DNA from: Tetracladium setigerum
Lineage: Eukaryota > Ascomycota > Leotiomycetes > Helotiales
Reading direction: 5' to 3'
NCBI GenBank assembly: GCA_031472005.1
Contig: PZJY01000004.1
Coordinates: forward strand, 1,710,556-1,774,555
DNA: 64,000 bases
The notes beneath the pieces were generated by a model. That model ran no database searches. It was not told where the DNA came from and worked only from the letters and a program-made list of their open reading frames with translations. Position numbers and translations under genes: made by a program. Shown here piece by piece: positions 33,356 through 44,372 of this stretch. The first letter of the stretch is position 1, and each line of letters begins with the position of its first letter.

Positions 33356-33850
33356 GGGTTGATAGGTATAATGGGATATCTTGCGAAGTAAATGATGGAT
33401 AAGGAAGTTATGGCTTGAATTGCTCGGAGTGAGAATCTCATGAGGTGATTGAGAGATGAGGCTGCGCTTAAATGCAACGCATGCTTGAGCTTATCAGCTG
33501 TCACGCCCAATGTCTTGTGATCAACGCCTTGAATATAAGAGTGATTGTACTTACTTAGTACCTTGCTTTCAAAATTTTCAATGATAATATACGGTAGGTA
33601 GTATAATTTTATGGACGCCAACATATGCCGTGTGCTGCCTGTTTGAGCATAGGAGGCTGCCTTAAAGAGTTTCAAGTTAAAGTAGGCTCAACACCAAACC
33701 CCCTCTCCATCGTTCACACACTTATAGATACAGTGACGGGACATTGGTGTTTTTGTGAATTCTTATATACCTAGCAAAAGGCGACGAAAAAGCAGAGCGT
33801 CCTAAATTCGTACAAATCCCTTACACTTCTCAACATCTTCTAGTGGTCTC
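33356..33850. other. Spacer between HET fragment and PEX11
   Basis: AT-rich, about 500 bp. A 117-codon minus frame (33322-33675) has no domain and shows no HET-like sequence. May be the decayed remains of the HET gene. Confidence 0.45.
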
Positions 33851-34606
33851 CTATGCAGTCTTCTTCCACTGGACATACACCCCGATAAGACTGCTCAATG
33901 TTCCGGCCAAACCAACAAATCCATCGTCGAACTTTGTGAGACCAATTGCAGCGGTAGGAACAGTGAGGTCACAAAGATCCGAGAGGAGTTGCATGTTGAT
34001 AGCCGCACGTTCCCTGTTCGCATTAGTATCCGGTGTCTATTTCGACTGATGGGTGGGGGGCATACTTCTCAATTCTCTTCGCAGCCACAACACCCTCACC
34101 CTCCTTCTTGTCGATTCTGGCGGCCTGCGCCCTCAAGCTGTAAAGGGAATATCCTCCACTAACAACACTAAACACCAAGCCCGCCAACCAACACTTGTAT
34201 GCCTCCCTCTGCAGCCTCTTCGCACCCTCACTCTTCCTAATGCCCACAGCATCCGCAACCGTCAACGCATCAAACGACAAATAACCCGCATATCCCAGCT
34301 GTCTTCCTACGGCACAATACTTGACCACTGGATCCAATCCCTTCGCATCGGCCGCAATGGCAGCGGCCTTGAAGTGCTCGATGTTCTTGCCGAATCGCAA
34401 GATCTTACGTGTGAGCCCAAATTGTTTTTTGATGGCATCGAAAGGTGCAATCTCGCTGGGTAGACCGTTGGTACGGAAGAGGTACCAGGCATAGAAGCGG
34501 GAGAAGTATTGGAGTGTGCGAAGGAGCTTGTCGCGGCCAGCAGTGGTTGCGACGAATTTGAGGTAGTGGGCAACCGAGGGTGATAGATGAGGGAGTCGGC
34601 GACCAT
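33851..34606 (-). CDS. PEX11: Peroxisomal membrane protein PEX11, one frame break
   Basis: Two exons: 34066-34606 and 33851-34013 (52 nt intron). Start MVADSLIYHP. Diagnostic PEX11 pieces: KLLRTLQYFSRFYAWYLFRT, LTRKILRFGKNIEHFKAA, GRQLGYAGYLSFDALTVADA, LVFSVVSGGYSLYSL, and the C-terminal FDDGFVGLAGTLSSLIGVYV ending QWKKTA. The protein coats and elongates peroxisomal membranes before fission. After codon 10 the frame slips by one base: at the three G of 34578-34580 (CCC on the coding strand) one extra C restores HPSVAHYLKFVATT and a 234-residue protein, the usual length. Read without correction the N-terminal 80 residues would be replaced by unrelated sequence. It is divergent from FPG across 388 bp. 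Confidence 0.92.
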
Positions 34607-34994
34607 GGTGAATGTTGTTGATTGGCGTGATTGATGGTTGTTTGAGTTTTAGGGAAGTTTCTTTGGTATGGTTAGATGGGAAAGAGATGTGAGCTTGAAG
34701 ATATTATGGTGTGGGAGGGATTTGCTTCTGATATTCGGGGTCGGATATGAGATAGTCTTTCTCATGCGCGGGTACACATACAGTACCGAGGTTGATGATT
34801 CTCCGCTTTGCTGGGACCTGCTGCCAAGAACATATATGTCATGTGATATGGCGCTTAACCTTATTGAAAGCGCGTCTCTTCAGCACATCGCACACAAGCC
34901 GCGTCTCGTTCTCCATTGCCACTCATCTACAAGCCGAATCACACCAGACGATTTAGACGGAGTTCAATCTAGATACCTAATCAAACAGCTCAAT
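34607..34994. promoter_or_regulatory. Bidirectional promoter between PEX11 and FPG
   Basis: 388 bp separates the two divergent start codons, so both promoters lie within it. A 128-codon plus frame here is not protein-like. No named element claimed. Confidence 0.5.
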
Positions 34995-36614
34995 ATGCCT
35001 GAAATTGCAGAAGGTCAGTTTCTAATTGTGTCATCGACGCTGCCCTCGTCGTGACTTGATGACTTCATTGACTCTGGCGCTGACTTCGGTATGGCAGTTG
35101 CCCGAATTGTACATTTCATCAGGAATACTATTGTAGGCAAGACACTCGCAACCGTCCAGGCTCAAGATGATGCAAACGTATTTGGCAAGGTTGGAACCAG
35201 TGCTGCTGAGTTTCAGAAAGCCTTGAGTGGCAAGAAGGTTGTGGATGCAGGACAGCAGGGGAAATATTTTTGGTATGTTTTGTTCAGATTGAGTTAACGT
35301 GATTACGTTCCTAACATACTACAGGCTCGTCATGTCGTCTCCTCCCCATCCGGTAATGCATTTTGGAATGACTGGTATGCTGTGTCCATTTTATGATGAT
35401 CGTCGATTCATCGACTGACTTTCGAAGGCTGGTTCAATATTAAAGGCTTACGCACCGCCAAATACGCGTCCAAAACTCCGGACGAGACTGAAGTCTGGCC
35501 ACCTAAATTCTGGAAGTTTTCTTTGGAGACTAAAGAGAGTCCAAAAGTCGAAGCTGCATTCGTAGATTCTAGACGTTTCGCTAGAGTGAGACTCTTGCAT
35601 TGCGATGGTGCACATATCAGACAAACCACGCCTTTGAAGGAGAATGGCCCAGATCCCGTGATCGATAAAGAATTGTTCACGTTGGAGTGGTTTGAGAAGA
35701 AGATGTTGAGTAAGAAGGTTCCAGTTAAAGCATTGATGCTGGATCAAGCAAATATGAGCGGGATTGGGAATTGGGTTGGGTTAGTTTTCTTTCCTGCCTA
35801 CTTTTACTTTGAACGCCACTAATCGACTTGCTGAAATTTCAAATATACGGGCTGGCTGACAATTTTATAGGGACGAAATCCTCTATCACGCCAAACTACA
35901 TCCAGAGCAGTACAGCAATACCTTTACCCCGAGCAACTGAAGCGCCTCCACACCTCTATCCTTCACATCTGTCAGACTGCCGTTGATCTCTTGGCGGATT
36001 CGAGCAAGTTCCCGGATGATTGGCTATTCAAACATCGCTGGGGAAAAGGCAAGAAAGACGCTGCAACAACTCTACCGAATGGTGCCAAGATCACGTTTCT
36101 CACTGTCGGTGGCCGAACGAGTTGTATTGCGCCTAGCATACAACTGAAGACCGGACCAGTTGCAGCTGATGTGAGCATGAAGGTCGAAGATGATAGTTCG
36201 GAGTTGGAAGAGGCGAAGCCAGCACCGAAGAAGAGGAAGGTTGCTTCGAAAAAGGTAGTTAAAACGGAGGCCGATGAAGACGAGAAATCAGAATTGGAGG
36301 AGAAATTGCCAGCACCGAAGAAGAGGAAGATCGCGACCAAGAAAATAGCCCAAGCGAACGCCGATGAAGCATCAGAATCGGAAGAGAAGATGCCAACACC
36401 GAAGAACAGGAAGATCGCATCCACCAACAACAAGGCGGATACCGTGGCCGGGGATAGAGGGGCTGCCAAGGGGAGAGACTCGTTGAGTGGGCCAAGGAAA
36501 ATCACGAAGACGAAGACGAACAATAGGGAGGTGTCAGCTTTTACGCCGACCAATAATGGTGTTGACAAAAAGGCCAATCATCAACGGCGATCCGGTCGTT
36601 TATCCAAAGGGTAA
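34995..36614 (+). CDS. FPG1: Formamidopyrimidine-DNA glycosylase (Fpg/MutM type), one frame break
   Basis: Five exons: 34995-35013, 35098-35272, 35325-35374, 35428-35779, 35871-36614. The 19-nt first exon encodes MPEIAE, giving the N-terminal catalytic Pro2 and Glu3 required by the family. Then come FIRNTIVGKTL, PVMHFGMTGWFNIKG (spanning exons 3/4), DSRRFARVRLL, ALMLDQANMSGIGNWVGDEIL (helix-two-turn-helix) and HPEQYSNTFTP. Frame slips in the CCCC run 35927-35930; one added C restores TPEQLKRLHTSILHICQT and 446 residues. The zinc finger of bacterial MutM is absent, as in plant and fungal Fpg. The C-terminal tail is Lys-rich with repeated PAPKKRKVA-type blocks (nuclear targeting likely). Role: base-excision repair of oxidised purines. 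Confidence 0.92.
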
Positions 36615-38148
36615 ACACTTACAGTTAAACTGGGCGTTTTCGGCTCTGCAGCAACTTTAATCGGTGGGTAAGGCTGAGAAAATAGGATGAAAGAAACTCG
36701 GACAGTCGGACTTTAACATTTTTGCTACCGGGGGCCTGAGGTGGACCGCTGGGGTAGTGGGGACTACCCCTAAATCTGACTGCAATATTAATAATAATCT
36801 GGCAACTGAATGGCGCGGAATCCGCGTGGATTGCGGGATCTTGTAGTTGCCCATTATTCCAGAATCCAGATTCATTGTCCAGATTCATTTTCCAGACGAT
36901 TCAAAACTGCTGAAACTGAAGATGAAATCAAAACAAAAAATCTAAGACGGCGATGATGCAGGCTTGCAGCAGGGGTTGAAGAATTATTACTAACTAGTGT
37001 ACGAACCCGAGAGTCTATTTCGAACGATCTTGCACCAGTGGCTAAAAGTGGCTAAAAGTGGCTGACCGTGCAGCATGGTTGAGAGTGAAGAAGAGCAACT
37101 TGAGCAATCTTGAGCAAGATGACCGAACACGCATTGATGCCAATACTGTGTTATTCGTTCCTCTGTTCCCGCTTGAGCCCACATTTCTCAAGAATTTCCC
37201 CTTCTGGAAGCATGCAGAGCCTGTAATTTGGCACTGTACTGAATGTAAGTCTGTAACTACTGTCGAGTGTCAATTTCGTGTTCGCGTAGAAGTACTGTGC
37301 TGTTCGAGCGTCGTTGCGGCGGTGGAATTCGGATGATATCGATAGCAGACTTTCTTGTCCTGCAAATTTCCCAACACCACCACCACCACCTTTGTTTGGT
37401 CCTGGACATGGCAACATTAATCCAAGGTACGGACCGTTCAGTAGTGCGGGTGCTGGTGGGTCGCTCATACAGAAAAGTGAGTTGTCGGACAGTTAGAGGG
37501 CTCGTGGAGGATATCTATCTCATGAATGTCAGCACGGGAGGAGCATCTGGATGATGACGCTTTCATCAGGAATGCTCATGATGCATCACCATTCACCATC
37601 CTACTGCACGGAGTAAGGTTGTGAGCTTGTGGATATTGTTCCTCTCCTTCGCTTAGAAGTGCGCAACCGAGCTTATTATTCGTGTTCGGGCCAGCTCGTT
37701 CCTCGCGCCCAATCAGGAGGGCAGGCAAACGACAGATAAACGATCGCAATTCAATGGTACCTTGCGCCCTGCTCCAATCACACATGGGAACAAGTTCCGG
37801 ACTCTTTCATGGCCGCTCTCCGGAATCCCCACACCAATCTTTTTCACGGGTGTATCTAATCTGACATCAAAATGTTGCTTGGCAGATGGTCGGTCGCGAC
37901 GTTACCATCTGGATTGGGGAAGTGATATTACTTGCTCACCCCCACACCATCTTTTCTTACAACTGTACATTCTTTTCGTCCCTCTTACATACCTAATAAT
38001 TGTCTTCTCATAAGGAGGCTGTGAGACTGTATCTCGTCTTACGCCCCCTCCTAATTCTTTTCGCCCCTTCCCTTTCCCCTCCGTCAACCAGGAACACGCT
38101 CCTTACGACAGAGTCCCCCTTCCTTTCTTCTGATCGACATAGTAGACC
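36615..38148. other. 1.5 kb gene-poor region upstream of the ABC transporter
   Basis: FPG 3' flank then the promoter and leader of the ABC gene. A period-10 repeat lies at 37037-37063. Frames under 110 codons show no domain. Pyrimidine-rich leader near 38050-38130. Confidence 0.45.
37037..37063 (+). repeat. Period-10 tandem repeat, AGTGGCTAAA
   Basis: Nearly three direct copies of AGTGGCTAAA. Confidence 0.7.
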
Positions 38149-41100
38149 ATGGCTTCGTCGGCCCCCTTTGGCGCAGGAGAGGAAGCTCGAGAGTTCGCAG
38201 AGATTGCAACGGAGAAAGAACAGCACTTTCAGCACCAACACGAGAAGCACTCCCGCGAGAAGAGCGACGAAGCTACACTCGAGAATAGCGACTTAAGCCA
38301 CAACTCATCCGAAAATGGAGAGAAGGTGCACGATTTAGCTCGTACCTTTACGCAACAATCCCTCCGAGGCGATTTCCACAATCCATTCGGCGGCTCAGAG
38401 GACCCAGTCCTAGACCCTTCCAACCCCAAGTTCAACTATCGCCTTTGGACCAAGAATCTCCTGGGTGTGCAAAGTCGAGATCCAGAGAACTTCCCGAAGA
38501 GAACCGCCGGTATCTCATACAAGAACCTGTCTGCACATGGATTCGGCGAAGCGACGGACTACCAGAAGACATTTGGTAACTACCCCTTGGAGGCCGTGGG
38601 ACTTTTCAATCGCCTGATAGGCAAGCGGGAGCAGAGGAAGATTCAGATCCTGAGGAATTTCGATGGATTGGTGCGCAGTGGAGAGATGTTGGTTGTGTTG
38701 GGTCGTCCTGGAAGGTGTGTACGCCGCTCTCTTATAAGCGAACAGAAGCAAGCTAATGCAACTACCACAGCGGTTGTTCAACCCTACTGAAGACAATTTC
38801 TGGCGAGACCGACGGATTTTTTGTGGACACAGAGTCTAAGATCAATTATCAGGGCATTCCAATGGAGATGATGCACAACGATTTCCGCGGAGAATGTATC
38901 TATCAAGCTGAAGTCGATGTACACTTTCCTCAGTTGACCGTTGGCCAAACATTGGAATTCGCGGCCGAAGCCCGAGCACCAGCAAACAGAATCCCAGGCG
39001 TTTCGAGAGCGGAATACGCGAGACACATGCGCGATGTAATTATGACCGTTTTTGGGCTTAGTCACACGCTCAACACGAGAGTTGGAAACGATTTCATTCG
39101 AGGCGTTTCCGGTGGTGAGAGAAAGCGTGTTAGTATCGCTGAAGCGTAAGTATTCCTCGATTCAGGGCTTTGTGCTTCTTTGCTGACATCCATGCAGAGC
39201 TCTTGGTGGAAGCCCACTTCAATGCTGGGACAACTCTACTCGTGGTCTCGATAGTGCTACTGCTTTGGAGTTTGTGAAGACATTGAAAATCTCCACCGAA
39301 CTCACTGGAGCTGCCGCAGTCGTTGCCATCTACCAAGCATCTCAATCAATTTATGATGTCTTTGACAAGGTGGCTCTTTTGTACGAAGGTCGACAAATCT
39401 ACTTCGGAAACATTCACAGAGCAAAGGAATATTTCCTTGAAATGGGATTTGATTGCCCTGCCCGTCAGACCACCGCCGACTACTTGACCTCCATCACCAG
39501 TCCAGCAGAACGTGTCACAAGACCGGGTTTCGAGAACCGCACACCATTCACCCCAGACGAATTTGCTGCATACTGGCACAAAAGCGCGGATCGAGCACAA
39601 CTCATTAAAGAGATTGATGAATATGAGGCCCAATACCCACTTGGTGGCGAGGGACTTGAGCTTTTCAAAGGTGCTCGCAAAGCCGCACAAGCTAAATCCC
39701 AACGCCTCAAGTCGCCATATACTATCTCTGTTGCCATGCAAGTCAAGCTCTGCCTCAACCGCGGTTTCTTGAGAACGCGCAACGACATGACCATTTTGTT
39801 GTCCGGAATTTTCGGAAACACTGTGATTGCACTGATTATCGGTTCCGTGTTCTTTAATTTGAATGACTCAACAACTGCTCTGTATAGCAAAGGTGCCCTG
39901 CTCTTTTTCTCTATTCTCATGGCCGCTTTTTCAAGTTCCCTAGAGGTATGTGTGCCGTGGAACTAAGTGTTGCAGCCCATTGACGGTTTCACAGATTTTG
40001 ACCCTTTACGCCCAACGTCCTATTGTTGAAAAACAAGCCAAATATGCATTCTATCACCCCTTTGCTGAGGCAATAGGTAGGCAGTCACGGTTTGATGTAT
40101 CATGTATATTAACTAACTCCTGGTCTAGCTTCTATGTTGTGCGATTTGCCTAACAAAATAGGAACAACGATCGTCTTTGATCTGGCAATTTACTTCTTGA
40201 CGAATCTTCGACGAACTCCAGAGGCATTCTTCACGTTCCTCTTGTTTACATTCGTGTGCACATTGACAATGTCTATGTTCTTCCGTTGCATCGCATCTCT
40301 ATCTCGAACACTTGCACAGGCAATGGCACCAGCTGCAATCTTCATTCTCGCTTTGATCATCTACACTGGTTTCGCAATTCCAACCCGGTACATGAAGCCC
40401 TGGTTCCGATGGATTAATTACCTTGATCCTGTTGCGTACGGATTTGAAGCTTTGATGATCAATGAGGTAGGCCCCTCATCCCGCACGTCCTCATGAACGG
40501 ACCTTGATACTAATTTACCTAGTTCGCCGGTGTCAGAATTCCCTGCTCGTCGTACATACCAAGCCTGAATGTAACTGGTTATGAAAACATTTCACCGGAA
40601 CAGCGTATCTGTGCCACCACTGGTGCTGCTGCAGGGTCAGATTTTGTCGATGGTTCCACATACCTCCGAGTTAATTACGCGTATTCCCAGATCACCTCTG
40701 GCGAAACTTGGGCATTATGATTGCTCTCATGGTTTTCGGGTGCGCAGTCTACCTGATTGCTACCGAGTATATTTCAGCGGCAAAGTCGAAGGGTGAAGTC
40801 TTGCTTTTCAGACGTGGGGCAGTTCCAGATTTCGATGCAAAGCCAGATATCGAGAACAACGCAGAGGATCGCAACAACGTAGAAGCTGTAATGAGCCGCC
40901 AGAAGACCGTTCCTGATGCCCCACCAAGTATTCAAAAACAAACGGCCATATTTCATTGGGATGAAGTCAACTACGACATCAAAATTGGCAAAGAAGATCG
41001 CAGATTGCTCAATGGCGTTGATGGTTGGGTTAAGCCTGGAACTCTCACGGCTTTGATGGTAAGATAACAATTTCGAGTGTGTTGAACTGGTGCTGACTTT

Positions 41101-43164
41101 TCTAGGGTGTTTCCGGAGCTGGAAAGACCACTCTTTTGGACGTCCTTGCCTCTCGAGTCACTATGGGTGTTGTTACTGGTCAAATGCTTGTCGATGGTCG
41201 TGAACGTGATACTGGATTCCAGCGCAAGACCGGATATGTTCAGCAGTACGTCAACCTAGTTCTAACTCTCCCCTCTTCTTCGCAATAGAACAAGTGTTCT
41301 TGATACAGTCCTCCAAACCTTCCTACCCAAAAGATTCTCGCGGGAACACACTAACTCCCGGTCAACAGACAAGATCTCCATCTCGCCACCTCCACTGTCC
41401 GAGAGGCTTTGAATTTCAGTGCTCTCCTTCGTCAACCCAAAGCTACCCCTACGGCTGAAAAGCTCGCATATGTCGACGAAGTTATCAAGGTTCTGGAAAT
41501 GGAGGCGTACGCCGATGCTGTCGTTGGTGTGCCCGGTGAAGGTATGAGCGGAACAGCCTCCGAAGACTTTCAGACTGCTAATGGATATGATAGGTCTCAA
41601 CGTTGAACAACGAAAGCGTCTCACTATCGGTGTTGAATTAGCTGCCAAGCCTGCCTTATTACTCTTCCTCGATGAACCTACATCTGGTCTCGATTCTCAA
41701 ACCGCCTGGTCCATTTGTGCTCTGCTCCGCAAGCTCGCCAACAACGGCCAGGCTATTCTCTGCACTATTCATCAGCCTTCCGCCATTCTTTTCCAGGAGT
41801 TTGACCGCCTCTTGTTCCTCGCTAAAGGTGGCAAGACTGTTTACTTTGGAGATATCGGCAAGAACTCTCAAACCTTGATCGACTACTTTGAGAGAAATGG
41901 CTCCAGGCACATTACAGCCGATGAGAATCCAGCTGAAGCCATGCTAGATGTTATCGGTGCAGCTCCTGGCTCTCAAACCGACGTGGACTGGCCAGCTGCC
42001 TGGAACGCTTCCCCGGAACGAGCTCAAGTTAAGGCCACACTTGCTGAGATGAAATCCGTGTTGTCTCAAATTCCTGTCTCCGAAGATCCCGCATCTCTTG
42101 ATGCCTTTGCTGTCCCCTTCATCGTTCAACTCAATATTGTCCTTAGGAGAGTGAATGAGCAGTTGTGGCGCACACCTTCATATCTTTATTCCAAGTTTGT
42201 CCTCTGCATACTCACAGCACTCTTCATTGGGTTCTCCTTCTTCGACGCAAAAACCTCTCTCCAAGGAATGCAGAACCAGCTCTTCTCTATCTTCATGCTT
42301 CTCACCATCTTCGGTAACATTATCCAACAGATGATGCCTCACTTCGTCGTTCAGAGATCGCTTTATGAAGTCCGTGAGCGACCTTCAAAAACATATTCGT
42401 GGCAAGTCTTCATCCTGTCGAATATCTTTGTCGAATTGCCTTGGAATTCTCTCATGGGCGTGCTCATCTTCGTCTGCTGGTACTATCCTATCGGCCTCTC
42501 TAAGAACGCCGAGCCAACGGATGCCGTAAATGAGCGTGCTGGATTGATGTTCTTGTACATTTGGGGCTTCCTTGTGTTCACATCTACTTTCTGTCATTTG
42601 GTCATTGCTGGTATGGAGACTGCCGAAAACGCCGCAAACATTGCCAATCTACTTTTCTCGCTCTGCCTGATTTTCTGCGGGTATGTACTCTACTACAATT
42701 TCCCCTTCTTTGTGATATGATAACTAACCATCAATAGTGTACTTGCAACTCCTTCTCAGTTCCCCGGCTTCTGGATCTTCATGTACCGCGTTTCTCCCTT
42801 TACCTATATTGTGAGCGGCATGATGTCTGTTGGCCTAGCAAACACCGACGTAGTCTGCGACTCGGTTGAGTTCCTCAAATTCGCCCCACCAAGCGGTCAA
42901 ACTTGTGCCGAGTACCTCGACCCATATATTGCGAAGGCAGGTGGCTCCTATCTCGATGGCGCCGCCACCGATATCTGCAACTTCTGCGCTTTGGGTGATA
43001 CCAATGTTTTCTTGGCCGGTGTGGCGTCCAAGTACAGCGAGAGGTGGAGAAACTTTGGCTTGATCTGGCCATATATCATCTTCAACATTGCCGGTGCCAT
43101 TTTTCTGTACTGGTTGGCCCGAGTGCCAAAGAGCGTCAAGGCGGAGAAGGCCAAGAAAGAGTAG
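38149..43164 (+). CDS. Full-size PDR-type (ABCG) ABC transporter, one frame break
   Basis: Ten exons: 38149-38714, 38771-39145, 39198-39945, 39995-40076, 40129-40466, 40523-41058, 41106-41245, 41369-41541, 41594-42680, 42738-43164; about 1490 residues after one correction. Order NBD-TMD-NBD-TMD. NBD1 has the fungal PDR-type degenerate Walker A GRPGSGCSTLLKT (exon 1/2 junction), signature VSGGERKRVSIAEA and a Walker B-like WDNSTRGLDSAT. NBD2 has GVSGAGKTTLLDVLA, LNVEQRKRLTIGVELAAKP and LLFLDEPTSGLDSQTA. Both TMDs show the PDR loops. Exports lipids, toxins or azole-type compounds in this family; substrate not readable. In exon 6, near 40691-40694, one added C turns a premature TGA (40715 region) into HLWRNLGIMIALMVFG, as expected for the segment after the extracellular loop. 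Confidence 0.94.
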
Positions 43165-44372
43165 ACGCGTGGAGAAGTAACGACGATGCTGGTGAAAAGA
43201 TAGAGAGAGAGAAAGAGACAGAGAAGAATCTCATCCTCTTTGCAAAAAGGAGAGATGAATAACCGCTTGCATAACCTTTTGCCTTTATTTTCCTATTTTG
43301 TCGATTTGTATTTTATGGGGAAAAGAAGGGGAGGGGATTTTTTTACTTTAGAACTACAACACCCTCCCCCCCTTTCCCCCTCACTCACCCTTAGACCGTT
43401 GCGAGTATTTTCTTTTTTCTTGGTTCTTTATCATAGGGTACCTAGGTGTAGGTATATGAGTTGCTATGAAAATTTTCTTGCAACTCCAAAGATCGATTTT
43501 TTCTGTTGGTTTTGTTGATGCTGCTGCTGTGGATGATGATGAAAGGGGGTTTTGTGATGAACAACATATCTATGTGTGTGTATGAGATGGATTGGTACAT
43601 ACGCTTTTCGTACTTTCTCCCCTCTGATTAATAGATGGGATTGATAGCTAGACAGATTACAGTTTTCAGGATGAAAAAAAGTCCGACTGATTTTAAGATG
43701 GAAGATGAAAAAAATGAAACAAGACTTTTTAATATTCAAACGTTTTGCTGTGCTGGATTCTTTTAATTGGCTTATGTTATGTGATTACAGTGATTCAGAA
43801 GTGCTTTAGTATGCTTGCCATGTCGAAGTTTAGTTGTACTCCCAGAAACAATTTGGTATCGAGGGATAAAGAAATGCGTTCAGTTACTGTACTTCGTTTC
43901 TCTTTTATTTCTTCATTTTTCCTTGGATTTGGATTTGGGACTGTGTAAAAAAAAATTGATTTGTAGTCAACGACCAGCATATAAAGCTACTAAAGATCAT
44001 AATGAGATTTGGCTGACACTAGAATCTATTAAAAGCTCTCTCTCTCTCTCTTTCATGAATATTTTCTTCCTCTTTTTACTTTTGCTGGATGCTGTTCTAT
44101 CCTAACCTGCTTACCCTACCTATATACTACGATGCTACGCTACCTATGTACTGACTGACTGCGCCACCTGCCTGCCTACTTTACTGTGTAATTCGTGCCA
44201 GGTAAAAAGAAAAAAAAAACATATTTACAGACACTTTATTTATAAGGGCATGAAAAAAATGCCCATCCGGTAATAATCAATTCTTGTCTCTCCCATGCAC
44301 CCATAACTCCTACCTCATTGTCACTCGAATGGAAGCCAAGTTAACACATGATGAATGCAGGCCAGATCATAA
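43165..44372. other. Convergent intergenic region, 1.2 kb
   Basis: 3' flanks of the ABC gene and the large nuclear protein. T-rich and A-rich runs; a TC repeat at about 44036-44051. Frames on both strands lack domains. Confidence 0.5.
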
